A stretch of 6,976 bases of DNA from Phycisphaerales bacterium (lineage in GTDB: Bacteria; Planctomycetota; Phycisphaerae; Tepidisphaerales; Tepidisphaeraceae), in NCBI GenBank assembly GCA_028288775.1, contig JAQGHP010000229.1:1-6976 (forward strand), read 5' to 3'. The notes below the pieces were generated by a model. It saw only the letters and a program-made list of their open reading frames with translations, had not been told where the DNA came from and did no database searches. The stretch's first letter is position 1. The number at the start of each line of letters is the position of its first letter. Of the stretch, positions 1 to 5,138 are shown piece by piece. The translations under genes and the position numbers were made by a program.

Positions 1-305
1 GCGTCGTCGGGCGAGCGCAATCCGGGCGTTGCGTAATCGAGGCGAACCGGCGCATCGGGCGGCACGAGCGCGACGATGTCGCGTTGAACATTCCCGCGCG
101 CCGACCGTGACTCGGCGAACAAGCGGATGAGGGCCGGCGTGAGGCCGACGGTCGTGTAGTTAAGAATGCCGATCGTCCCCCGCACCAGCGCCAGCACTGC
201 GAATTCACCCGCCCCGCCCGCGCGGTAGACGAGTGCGGAGACTGCCGCCCATGCACCGATCCGTGCCGCGGCCGAAAGATACGCCGCGGAGATGTCCCGA
301 CGCAT
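1..305 (-). CDS. Oligosaccharide/polysaccharide flippase family protein, N-terminal part (partial)
   Basis: The minus strand is open from an ATG at 305 to the window edge, giving 101 codons of the N-terminus without a stop; the C-terminus lies outside. The protein begins MRRDISAAYLSAAARIGAWA. Residues 8-27 form a first amphipathic or membrane segment, then comes EFAVLALVRGTIGILNYTTV and the turn GLTPALIRLFAES. In Wzx/MATE-like flippases a similar start is usual, with a 'G..EFG.LALV......L..LGL..AL.R' pattern across the first two helices. Such proteins move lipid-linked sugars across the inner membrane. A G-rich stretch (GGTGGGGA) about 10 nt before the ATG could serve as ribosome site; a GTG 13 codons upstream (344-342) is an alternative start. 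The region from about residue 70 (GNVQRDIVALVPPDAPVRLD) is more polar than expected for a flippase helix, so the family call is moderate. Confidence 0.6.
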   Translation of the reverse strand, partial: MRRDISAAYLSAAARIGAWAAVSALVYRAGGAGEFAVLALVRGTIGILNYTTVGLTPALIRLFAESRSARGNVQRDIVALVPPDAPVRLDYATPGLRSPDD

Positions 306-475
306 GGACGGTGTTTCCCCACCCGGCGCGCTTGCCGCAGCCACCCTAAGCGGGGGCGGAGGCAAGGCGTGCCGGGTCGTGGTTTGGGGCGGCGTCTCCG
401 ATTGCACACCCGCGTTTGTATCGGGTTTCTTCGTGGTTTCCTAACTCTGCACACCACCCGCGTGCGGGGCAAGCG
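306..475. other. Intergenic gap between tautomerase and flippase genes
   Basis: This is a 170-bp gap between two minus-strand genes. I see no convincing gene. It holds a short GC hairpin, CCCGCGTGCGGG at 457-468, just after the tautomerase stop; no T-tract follows on the minus strand, so it is at best a weak terminator. An imperfect direct repeat is also visible: TGCACACCCGCGT at 403-415 and TGCACACCACCCGCGT at 448-463, differing by a 3-bp insertion. Confidence 0.5.
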
Positions 476-703
476 TTAACCCCTCGACATACCGGCCGCG
501 AGCGCTCGAGCGTCCTCGGTGGTGACGGGGTTGCCGGCGACTCCCCAGTCGCCACTCTTGATCTCCTCGACGATGACCAGCGTCAACGGGCGCAGGTTCT
601 CGCCCTCGATCGACACCATCGTGTCGGTAAGCTTGCGGACGATCTCGCGCTTCTGGGCGGATGAAAAGACGCCTTCGATCACCTTCACATTAATCAGCGG
701 CAT
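476..703 (-). CDS. 4-oxalocrotonate tautomerase-like protein
   Basis: This is a 75-residue protein starting MPLINVKVIEGVFSSAQKRE and ending AAGMSRG. The size and the Met-Pro start match the tautomerase superfamily, whose small members form hexamers and use the free N-terminal proline, exposed after Met removal, as catalytic base or acid on enol/keto substrates. The pattern beta strand (residues 2-9), EG turn, helix (14-31), strand PLTLVIVEEI and SGDWGVAG loop follows the 4-OT fold. Counting from Pro1, the position of the classical Arg11 is Val, and the best alignment puts Leu at Arg39, so the substrate is probably not that of true 4-oxalocrotonate tautomerase. The same frame is open to 835, but the ATG at 703 is chosen because it places Pro second and has a strong AGGAG seven bases upstream. 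It is divergent from the TetR gene, which probably controls it. Its biological substrate cannot be told. Confidence 0.9.
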   Translation of the reverse strand: MPLINVKVIEGVFSSAQKREIVRKLTDTMVSIEGENLRPLTLVIVEEIKSGDWGVAGNPVTTEDARALAAGMSRG

Positions 704-710
704 ACGATTG

Positions 711-715
711 CTCCT
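711..715 (-). promoter_or_regulatory. Shine-Dalgarno of the tautomerase gene
   Basis: On the minus strand AGGAG stands 7 nt before the ATG at 703. It decides the start of the tautomerase against longer in-frame readings that reach 835. Confidence 0.85.
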
Positions 716-725
716 GTCTTCCAAT

Positions 726-766
726 GGAGTTGCTCTGCGGTTGTCCGGCTCGTTGTGCAACTCTCC
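726..766. promoter_or_regulatory. Dyad in tautomerase leader (GAGTTGC / GCAACTC)
   Basis: Arms GAGTTGC at 727-733 and GCAACTC at 757-763 are perfect over 7 bp with a 23-nt gap. The arms extend to TGGAGTTGC and GCAACTCTCCA if one extra base pair of letters (CT) is bulged. The right arm overlaps GTTGTGCAAC at 752-761, itself a short dyad. It lies 23-63 nt upstream of the tautomerase start, where an operator or a leader hairpin would lie. TetR binding is an inference. Confidence 0.4.
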
Positions 767-784
767 AAAACGTGCCGAACCATT

Positions 785-849
785 CGGTGCCTTCACTGAC
801 GCCCGCGGCGTGTGATCGGCACCGTTCCCCCTCAATGTAGGCGGTGCCG
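785..849. promoter_or_regulatory. Three copies of heptamer CGGTGCC between divergent genes
   Basis: CGGTGCC occurs at 785-791, inverted (GGCACCG) at 818-824, and again at 842-848. The last two form a dyad with 8-bp perfect arms, CGGCACCG at 817-824 and CGGTGCCG at 842-849, around 17 nt. The cluster sits between the tautomerase and TetR starts, as operator half-sites of a divergently placed TetR regulator would. Function is inferred from position only. Confidence 0.4.
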
Positions 850-861
850 GCCGGGCGCACA

Positions 862-878
862 GTGCACTTGTGGTACAC
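862..878. promoter_or_regulatory. Imperfect 17-bp palindrome upstream of the TetR gene
   Basis: The sequence GTGCACTTGTGGTACAC has half-sites GTGnAC and GTnCAC, symmetrical at 5 of the 6 outer pairs. It lies 45 nt before the TetR start codon. Length and spacing fit a TetR-family operator, but the symmetry is modest and the site may be chance. Confidence 0.3.
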
Positions 879-922
879 CCCCAGGCGTACTGCGGCTACA
901 CTCCTTTGAAGCAAGGTCTCGT

Positions 923-1597
923 ATGCCCACTGCCCGCAAAAAATCGGCCTCCGAGCTCTTCGGGCTTCCCGAGCCTCCGAAAACCGGCCGCGAACGATTG
1001 GTCGCCGCGGCAGTCGATCTCTTCTATCGCAAGGGCTTCGGAGCCGTCGGCGTCGATCAGGTCATCGCGGCGGCGGGCGTGACGAAGACCACCTTCTACA
1101 AGCATTTCGAGGGCAAGGACGATTTGATGGTTGCCGCCGTATTGCGGCGGGATGAATGGGAATCCGAGGCTTGGGGCCGCGCGGTGCGAAAGCTCGCCGG
1201 GGATGATCCCGTCGCCCAGCTGCTGGCGATGATCGACGTCATGGACTTGTGGTTCAACGACCCCGATTTTCTCGGGTGCATGTTCCTCAATGCCGCGTCG
1301 GAGTTTCCGAACCCGTACGACCCGGTCCACCAGGCCGCCGCGGAGTTCAAGCGGCGCACCCGCGACCAGCGCCGCGATCTCGCCCGCGCCGCCGGGGCGG
1401 ACGCGATCGCGGCCGAGGCCTTCGCCGACTGCTATACGATTCTCATCGAGGGCGCATTGGTCCTGCGGCAAACCCACGGCCGCAATGACGCGGCGCGGGT
1501 CATTCGCCCGGCCGTGGAACAGCTCCTTCGCACTTACTTGCCGAACGTGAACGCAACAGAGTCCGCACCATGGACCATGGTTCGCTCGGCGCCGTGA
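923..1597 (+). CDS. TetR/AcrR family transcriptional regulator
   Basis: This is a 224-residue protein, the usual size for the family. Residues 20-66 are a typical TetR DNA-binding domain: TGRERLVAAAVDLFYRKGFG forms helix 1, followed by VDQVIAAAGVTKTTFYKHF, the helix-turn-helix with the TFYKHF signature, and then the KDDL start of helix 4. Residues 75-208 are the helical ligand and dimer domain; DFLGCMFLNAASEF at 116-128 resembles the 'GC.F.NAA.EF' stretch found in one TetR subgroup. I chose the ATG at 923 because it gives a normal-length basic N-terminal arm and has AAGG six bases upstream; the frame is open to 812 but those residues are unlike the family. It is transcribed divergently from the tautomerase gene, so it probably represses that gene and itself in response to a small molecule. 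The last ~15 residues (NATESAPWTMVRSAP) look like an unstructured tail. Confidence 0.92.
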   Translation: MPTARKKSASELFGLPEPPKTGRERLVAAAVDLFYRKGFGAVGVDQVIAAAGVTKTTFYKHFEGKDDLMVAAVLRRDEWESEAWGRAVRKLAGDDPVAQLLAMIDVMDLWFNDPDFLGCMFLNAASEFPNPYDPVHQAAAEFKRRTRDQRRDLARAAGADAIAAEAFADCYTILIEGALVLRQTHGRNDAARVIRPAVEQLLRTYLPNVNATESAPWTMVRSAP

Positions 1598-1617
1598 CTG
1601 GTACGCCCAACCTAAAC

Positions 1618-1714
1618 GCTCTGTTGTTTTTCAGAGCCGGGGCGTGTCGCCCCGGTCGGGCCGCAGGCCCGAAACGGAGCTTCGCTCCGACCGGGCCGGC
1701 ACGGCCCGGCTCCG
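1618..1714. repeat. Chain of GC-rich hairpins in the convergent gap
   Basis: Five inverted repeats lie almost end to end. GCTCTG/CAGAGC (1618-1623 with 1632-1637) has a T-rich loop. CCGGGGCG/CGCCCCGG (1637-1644, 1648-1655) has loop TGT. TCGGGCC/GGCCCGA (1656-1662, 1666-1672) has loop GCA. CGGAGC/GCTCCG (1675-1680, 1684-1689) has loop TTC. CCGGGCCG/CGGCCCGG (1691-1698, 1702-1709) has loop GCA. Longer pairings compete: GAGCCGG 1634-1640 with CCGGCTC 1706-1712, and CCCGGTCGG 1651-1659 with CCGACCGGG 1687-1695. Together they would give a branched fold. The element sits between the TetR stop and the convergent GT87 stop, so it could slow transcription from both sides, but no proper T-tract follows on either strand. 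It resembles dispersed REP-like palindromes. Confidence 0.75.
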
Positions 1715-1769
1715 AAGTGGCATCGAGCGACGGCGAATTTCGCGTGCCAGCTATTGCGATGTCATGAAG

Positions 1770-3254
1770 TCAGGCCGCGGCGGCAAGCGGGAATTGCTCG
1801 GGTTGGACGGCGACCAGCCGGCCGCTCTCCCGGCGGATGCATCGGGCCGTGTGCAAGGCGCTGATCGTCGCGATCAGTGGCACCGCGAGGTTCAACCGTG
1901 AATGGCCGGCGAGGCCGGGGTTGAAGAAGGTTTCGAAGCAGAACAACGCCCACGCGGCGAGCAGCCAGCGGTCGGCGGACGAGATGGCGGCGGGGCGATG
2001 GGACCACTCGGCGGCGAAGAGCGCCGCGGGGATCGCGAGCAGCAGCAAATCGTAATCCATGTAGTAGGGCATCACGAGCGGCATCGCGGAGATGGACGCC
2101 GCGATGAGGCGGTCGCGCGACGCGGTGGGGCGACCGTCACGGAGATGTCGCCACGCGGCCAGGGCCACGCCCACGATGGCCATGCCGGAGCAGAGCCACC
2201 ACAGAAGTTTCACGACGATCTGCGTTTCACCACGGACGTGGCCCTGGATGAGCAAGCGCCAGAAGCTTTGAAACGTGACCTGTCGGCCCCAGTTGTAGGG
2301 GGCTTCCATTTGCAGCCAGTGGAGCGTCGGCGGGAGATTGTGGAGGAATGCGCCCAGGCAGCCGGGGAGCGTGAACAGCGTGACAGCCAGCAGGGTCGCG
2401 CCGGTGATGGCGAGGCCGGCCACGGCGCGCCAGCCGAGGCCGATCACCAGGGCCAGGGAGAATACCGCGGCCAGTTGCGGTTTGAAGAAGAGCAGGCCCG
2501 CGAAGACGCCAGTGCGAAAGCCCCAGCCGCGACGCCAACAGGTTGTCGCGGCGGCCAACAGCAGCAGCGAGATGAACGTGTTCTGCTGATGGCACAACGC
2601 CTGCCAGAACGGGAGCGGCAGAATCGCCAGCAGCGGAACCAGGGCCCACGTCTGCCAGGGGATTTTTGCGACGGCGCGCTGCAAGTCTTCCACGCCGTTA
2701 CTGGAGGACAGCGTCGAGACGCTCCGGTAAACCGACACGGGTGCCCGGTGCGCGCGGCACGATAAGAACATCCGCGTCAGCAGCACAAGCGACCCGGCGA
2801 GCAACAACATATTCACACACAGGAACACCGCGGCCGCTGTGCGGTACGGCAGCGCCGACAGTGGTGCAAACACCCACGCGAAGAACGGCGGATTGAGCCA
2901 GGGACCGTAGCGCGCGTCCATCTCCAAATCGGCATCGAGAATCGTGCGGCTCTCCACCGCCTGCACGGCGCTGCGCTCGTACATCAGATTGGGCGTGCCC
3001 TTTCGCACGAGCGTGCCCGCGGCGTAGGAGGGGAGCAGGTCGTGGCCCATCGCCAGTTTGTGGTCGGGGTGGCGGAGGGCGTTCGCGACATTCCAGCTGA
3101 TGAAAACGAGGAGGAACACGCCGACTCCGATCGCAGCGATCCAGAGGCGGTCGCGGACGGGATGTTTACGAGAGGCCTTGCAGCAAGATGCTTTTCGGGT
3201 GCGCACTTCCGCGGATGGTGCGGGCTCAGGCGGCGTGGGAAGGCGATCCGACAT
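1770..3254 (-). CDS. GT87/DUF2029-type polytopic membrane glycosyltransferase (paralogue 2)
   Basis: This is a 494-residue integral membrane protein. After a polar, Pro- and Lys/Arg-rich cytosolic start (1-36) come about ten to twelve hydrophobic segments, near 37-56, 121-137, 139-161, 203-220, 226-240, 246-275, 277-296, 347-367, 384-411, 429-446 and 455-472. The blocks GHDLLPSYAAGTLVRKG (70-86), GPWLNPPFFAW (117-127), HQQNTFISLLL (222-232), FFKPQL (256-261) and PYYMDYDLLLLA (396-407) are typical of GT87/DUF2029 proteins. These GT-C enzymes use polyprenyl-phosphate sugars to glycosylate lipid acceptors on the outer face of the membrane; Asp72 in the first outer loop matches the position of the catalytic Asp of mycobacterial PimE. 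The start at 3254 has only a weak GGAA upstream. It lies 47 bp behind its paralogue and probably shares its transcript. Sugar and acceptor are unknown. The 171-199 loop (Ser-rich, VEDLQRAVAK) is longer than in the paralogue. Confidence 0.85.
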   Translation of the reverse strand: MSDRLPTPPEPAPSAEVRTRKASCCKASRKHPVRDRLWIAAIGVGVFLLVFISWNVANALRHPDHKLAMGHDLLPSYAAGTLVRKGTPNLMYERSAVQAVESRTILDADLEMDARYGPWLNPPFFAWVFAPLSALPYRTAAAVFLCVNMLLLAGSLVLLTRMFLSCRAHRAPVSVYRSVSTLSSSNGVEDLQRAVAKIPWQTWALVPLLAILPLPFWQALCHQQNTFISLLLLAAATTCWRRGWGFRTGVFAGLLFFKPQLAAVFSLALVIGLGWRAVAGLAITGATLLAVTLFTLPGCLGAFLHNLPPTLHWLQMEAPYNWGRQVTFQSFWRLLIQGHVRGETQIVVKLLWWLCSGMAIVGVALAAWRHLRDGRPTASRDRLIAASISAMPLVMPYYMDYDLLLLAIPAALFAAEWSHRPAAISSADRWLLAAWALFCFETFFNPGLAGHSRLNLAVPLIATISALHTARCIRRESGRLVAVQPEQFPLAAAA

Positions 3255-3301
3255 TTCGTTCCATTTCGACGGGCATCAACATTCGGCGTCAGCCTGCATC
3301 C

Positions 3302-4699
3302 TCAGGTCGTGACGGGGAGTCGATCCAGCGACGCCGCTTCGGCGGACGGATCGGTTTCACGCAATCGGCCGGCGCGGGCGATCAGCAACGCGGCTACCGC
3401 GGTCAGCAGCGGCACCGCGAGATTCAGGTGCGTCTTGAGCGCAACGTCCGGGTTCACCATCAGCCAAATGAAATGCGCCGGCCAGATCCGCAGGAGCCAG
3501 CGGTCGGCCCACGGCAGCGGCTGCGAGCGATCCCGGCGGAGAAGGTCGGCGGCAAGCAATGTCGCCGGCACCGCGAGCAGGAGCTGGTCGTAATCGAAGT
3601 AGAACGGCATCAGCAGCGGCGTTGATGCGACCGCGGTCGCAATGAGACGATCTCGCCGCACCACCGGATCAATGCGGGGCTCCGAACTTTCCGAGGCAGC
3701 GCCCGCTCGCAGAAGAGCCCGTGTGCGCAGCCCTGCCCACAGCAGGCCACATGCGACCGCGACCGAGCTAAGCGTCGCCAGCACGCGTACGGCGATTGTA
3801 GGGTCGCCTGCGCCGCGGCCCTGGATCAGCAGCCGCCAGAATGCCTTGTAGGTGACGTGCCGCTCCCAGAGGTACGGGACGTCCACCTGTACGAAGTGGA
3901 GGTTGGCGGGCATCTGGTGCATGAAGTTCGCAAGCGACCCAGGCAGGGCGAGCGACGCGACGAGCAGCACCGCGCCGGTAATTCCCATTCCGATTAGCAC
4001 GCGCCAGCCGAGGCTCAAGATCAGAACCGCGCCGAGCACCGCGCCAAGCTGCGGCTTGTAGAACAGCAGGCCGGCGACGAGGCCCGCCCCCACCGCGCGT
4101 CCGTTGCGCCAGAAGAGGGTGGTGCATGTCACGAGAAGCAGCGACGTGCAGGTGTTCTGCGCGTGGCTCATCGCGTGGATGAAAGGCGTGGAGAGCACAA
4201 TGAGCACGGGAATAAGCAGCCAGTTGCGCCACGTCCCGGTTGGACGCGCATCTGTTTCGCTCGCGTGCGCTACGATTTTGCACAGCAGGGCTGCCGCGAT
4301 CGCGGCGCAGGCGATGTTGATGAAGGCCCAGGCCCGCAGGGCGGCGAAGTAGGACAGGTGCGAGAGTGGGACGAAGGTCCACGCGTAGAACGGCGGATTC
4401 CACCACGGCCCGACCGCGGTACCGAGGTCTACGCCGTATTGGTGGGCGAGATTGCTCTGGAATTTCCGGACGGCATGCAGGTCGTACAGGTCCTGCGAAT
4501 GCCCCTCGCGCACGAAAGTCCCGGCGGTGTAGAACGCGATGAAATCGAGACCCACCTGCCCACGGGTGTGCGGCTCCTTGGGCGTCAGTTGGTAGCCGAC
4601 GACGATGGTTCCGATAAAAATGGCGACGCCCGCCGCCCCGAGCCAAAGCCGCTTACGCGGCGAGGCGTGGAGGAGGGATTTTGGGAGGAGATTGCGCAC
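3302..4699 (-). CDS. GT87/DUF2029-type polytopic membrane glycosyltransferase (paralogue 1)
   Basis: This is a 465-residue membrane protein and clearly a paralogue of the next gene downstream. The blocks line up in order: GLDFIAFYTAGTFVREG (50-66), GPWWNPPFYAWTF (97-109), SHAQNTCTSLLL (178-189), FYKPQLGAVL (213-222), VTYKAFWRLLIQG (282-294), LLMPFYFDYDQLLLAVPA (362-379) and HLNLAVPLLTA (424-434). Asp52 in the first outer loop is the likely catalytic Asp by comparison with PimE-type GT87 enzymes. Hydrophobic segments cluster at about 17-36, 105-140, 158-176, 182-196, 203-250, 302-322, 352-384, 401-415 and 426-442. The start is GTG at 4699, with no closer in-frame ATG and no Shine-Dalgarno; a TACAAC -10-like box lies 7 nt upstream, suggesting a leaderless transcript. 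It is the first gene of a likely two-gene operon. Substrates cannot be told from the sequence. Confidence 0.85.
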   Translation of the reverse strand: MRNLLPKSLLHASPRKRLWLGAAGVAIFIGTIVVGYQLTPKEPHTRGQVGLDFIAFYTAGTFVREGHSQDLYDLHAVRKFQSNLAHQYGVDLGTAVGPWWNPPFYAWTFVPLSHLSYFAALRAWAFINIACAAIAAALLCKIVAHASETDARPTGTWRNWLLIPVLIVLSTPFIHAMSHAQNTCTSLLLVTCTTLFWRNGRAVGAGLVAGLLFYKPQLGAVLGAVLILSLGWRVLIGMGITGAVLLVASLALPGSLANFMHQMPANLHFVQVDVPYLWERHVTYKAFWRLLIQGRGAGDPTIAVRVLATLSSVAVACGLLWAGLRTRALLRAGAASESSEPRIDPVVRRDRLIATAVASTPLLMPFYFDYDQLLLAVPATLLAADLLRRDRSQPLPWADRWLLRIWPAHFIWLMVNPDVALKTHLNLAVPLLTAVAALLIARAGRLRETDPSAEAASLDRLPVTT

Positions 4700-4706
4700 T
4701 GTGCTG

Positions 4707-4712
4707 GTTGTA
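4707..4712 (-). promoter_or_regulatory. -10-like box TACAAC of the GT87 operon
   Basis: On the minus strand GATACAAC ends 7 nt before the GTG start at 4699. A start of transcription six to eight bases further on would fall at the start codon, and no ribosome site is present, so a leaderless mRNA is likely. No -35 is visible at 16-18 bp. Confidence 0.45.
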
Positions 4713-4775
4713 TCGGTTGGAAGGGGAGCGGGGGTGAGGAGGGAGAGAAGTGCTGAGTGCTGAAGGGGGCGGAAT

Positions 4776-4825
4776 AGGAGCCAGAAGTCAGGAGCCAGTA
4801 CAAGAGCGCGCGGAGAGGGGCGCTG
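4776..4825 (-). repeat. Outer inverted repeat, left copy
   Basis: Read on the minus strand, this 50-nt stretch matches 5055-5104 on the plus strand at about 41 of 50 positions without gaps. The best part is 22 of 25 (TACTGG.TCCTG.CTT.TGGCTCCT). Within this copy AGGAGCCAG also occurs twice in direct order (4776-4784 and 4790-4798). Alignment was done by eye. Confidence 0.7.
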
Positions 4826-4847
4826 AGGGCTGGCTTAAATCCTGTAG

Positions 4848-4867
4848 GGTGGGCGTACTCGCCCACC
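4848..4867. repeat. GGTGGGCG hairpin
   Basis: Perfect 8-bp arms GGTGGGCG (4848-4855) and CGCCCACC (4860-4867) enclose the loop TACT, preceded by CTGTAG. Elements with GTAGGGTGGGC...GCCCACC occur as dispersed intergenic repeats in various bacteria; membership of that class is inferred from the core sequence. Confidence 0.65.
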
Positions 4868-4911
4868 GTCCGGCGCGCGACTACGACTGAGTTCTGAGAA
4901 TACAAATCCGA

Positions 4912-5012
4912 TCACGCCGGGTACGAGCGACAGCGAGGCCCCGCATTCTTCGACTGCGGGGCCCTCAACTCTATCGAATCCGGGGCCTCGCTGTCGCTCG
5001 TACTCGGCGTGA
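4912..5012. repeat. 32-bp near-perfect inverted repeat, MITE- or REP-like
   Basis: Arms 4912-4943 and 4981-5012 are complementary at 31 of 32 positions; the one mismatch is G4920 against T5004. The arm carries GTACGAGCGACAGCGAGGCC. The 37-nt centre contains a competing hairpin, GGCCCCGCA (4937-4945) with TGCGGGGCC (4955-4963), so the element can fold in two ways. It lies between two divergent genes and so is not serving as their terminator. No transposase or open frame is inside, which fits a non-autonomous mobile or extragenic palindromic repeat. I see no sure target-site duplication. Confidence 0.85.
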
Positions 5013-5054
5013 ATGAGTAGGCCCGGTCCTCGGATCCACTTCGCTCACCGCAGG

Positions 5055-5104
5055 CAGCACCCGTCTCTGTGCGCCCTTCTACTGGATCCTGGCTTATGGC
5101 TCCT
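5055..5104 (+). repeat. Outer inverted repeat, right copy
   Basis: This is the partner of 4776-4825 in opposite orientation, about 82 % identical by eye. It ends 34 nt before the BatA-like start codon, so it lies in the promoter region of that gene. Confidence 0.7.
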
Positions 5105-5121
5105 TCCCTGCCTTGGCACTG

Positions 5122-5130
5122 TGATACAAT
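5122..5130 (+). promoter_or_regulatory. Extended -10 box TGATACAAT of the BatA-like gene
   Basis: TGnTACAAT fits the extended -10 form (TGnTATAAT, one mismatch in the hexamer). It ends 8 nt before the ATG at 5139. The intervening TCCCCGCG has no ribosome site. Transcription would begin at or within 1-3 nt of the ATG, implying leaderless translation. A -35 at 16-18 bp is not evident, as is common with extended -10 promoters. Confidence 0.55.
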
Positions 5131-5138
5131 TCCCCGCG

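Larger units (their letters stand above)
4700..5138. other. Divergent intergenic region, repeat island
   Basis: This is a 439-bp gap between the GT87 operon and the BatA-like gene. No credible gene lies here: reading frames in it are short and unlike known proteins. It contains a diverged inverted pair (4776-4825 and 5055-5104), a hairpin (4848-4867), a near-perfect 32-bp inverted repeat (4912-5012), and one -10-like box next to each flanking gene. Purine-rich, poly-G sequence fills 4716-4775. Confidence 0.7.

Noticed and set aside
457..468. CCCGCGTGCGGG as a terminator of the tautomerase gene
   Set aside because: The stem is only 4-5 bp and no T-tract follows on the minus strand.
812..922. 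A longer TetR protein starting at 812
   Set aside because: The extra 37 residues are Cys- and Pro-rich, overlap the putative operator region and lack a family match; the ATG at 923 has a ribosome site and gives the usual length.
1567..1581. Doubled ACCATGG palindrome near the end of the TetR gene
   Set aside because: It is within the coding sequence and short enough to be chance; nothing around it supports a site.
1634..1714. The branched hairpin region as a tRNA
   Set aside because: It has no anticodon arm, T-arm consensus or CCA-like end; its loops are three bases long, too short for tRNA loops.
1902..2765. A 287-codon plus-strand open frame
   Set aside because: It is antisense to the GT87 gene, has an extreme Gln/Arg/Glu/Gly-rich composition typical of a shadow frame in GC-rich DNA, and resembles no protein I know.
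3768..4646. A 292-codon minus-strand open frame overlapping the first GT87 gene in another frame
   Set aside because: Arg/Ala/Pro-rich shadow of the real membrane protein, which has a clear family pattern in its own frame.
5013..5138. A 42-codon upstream extension of the BatA-like gene from an ATG at 5013
   Set aside because: It starts right beside the 32-bp inverted repeat, covers a copy of the outer repeat and the extended -10 box, and adds residues unlike a BatA N-terminus. The domain begins exactly at 5139.
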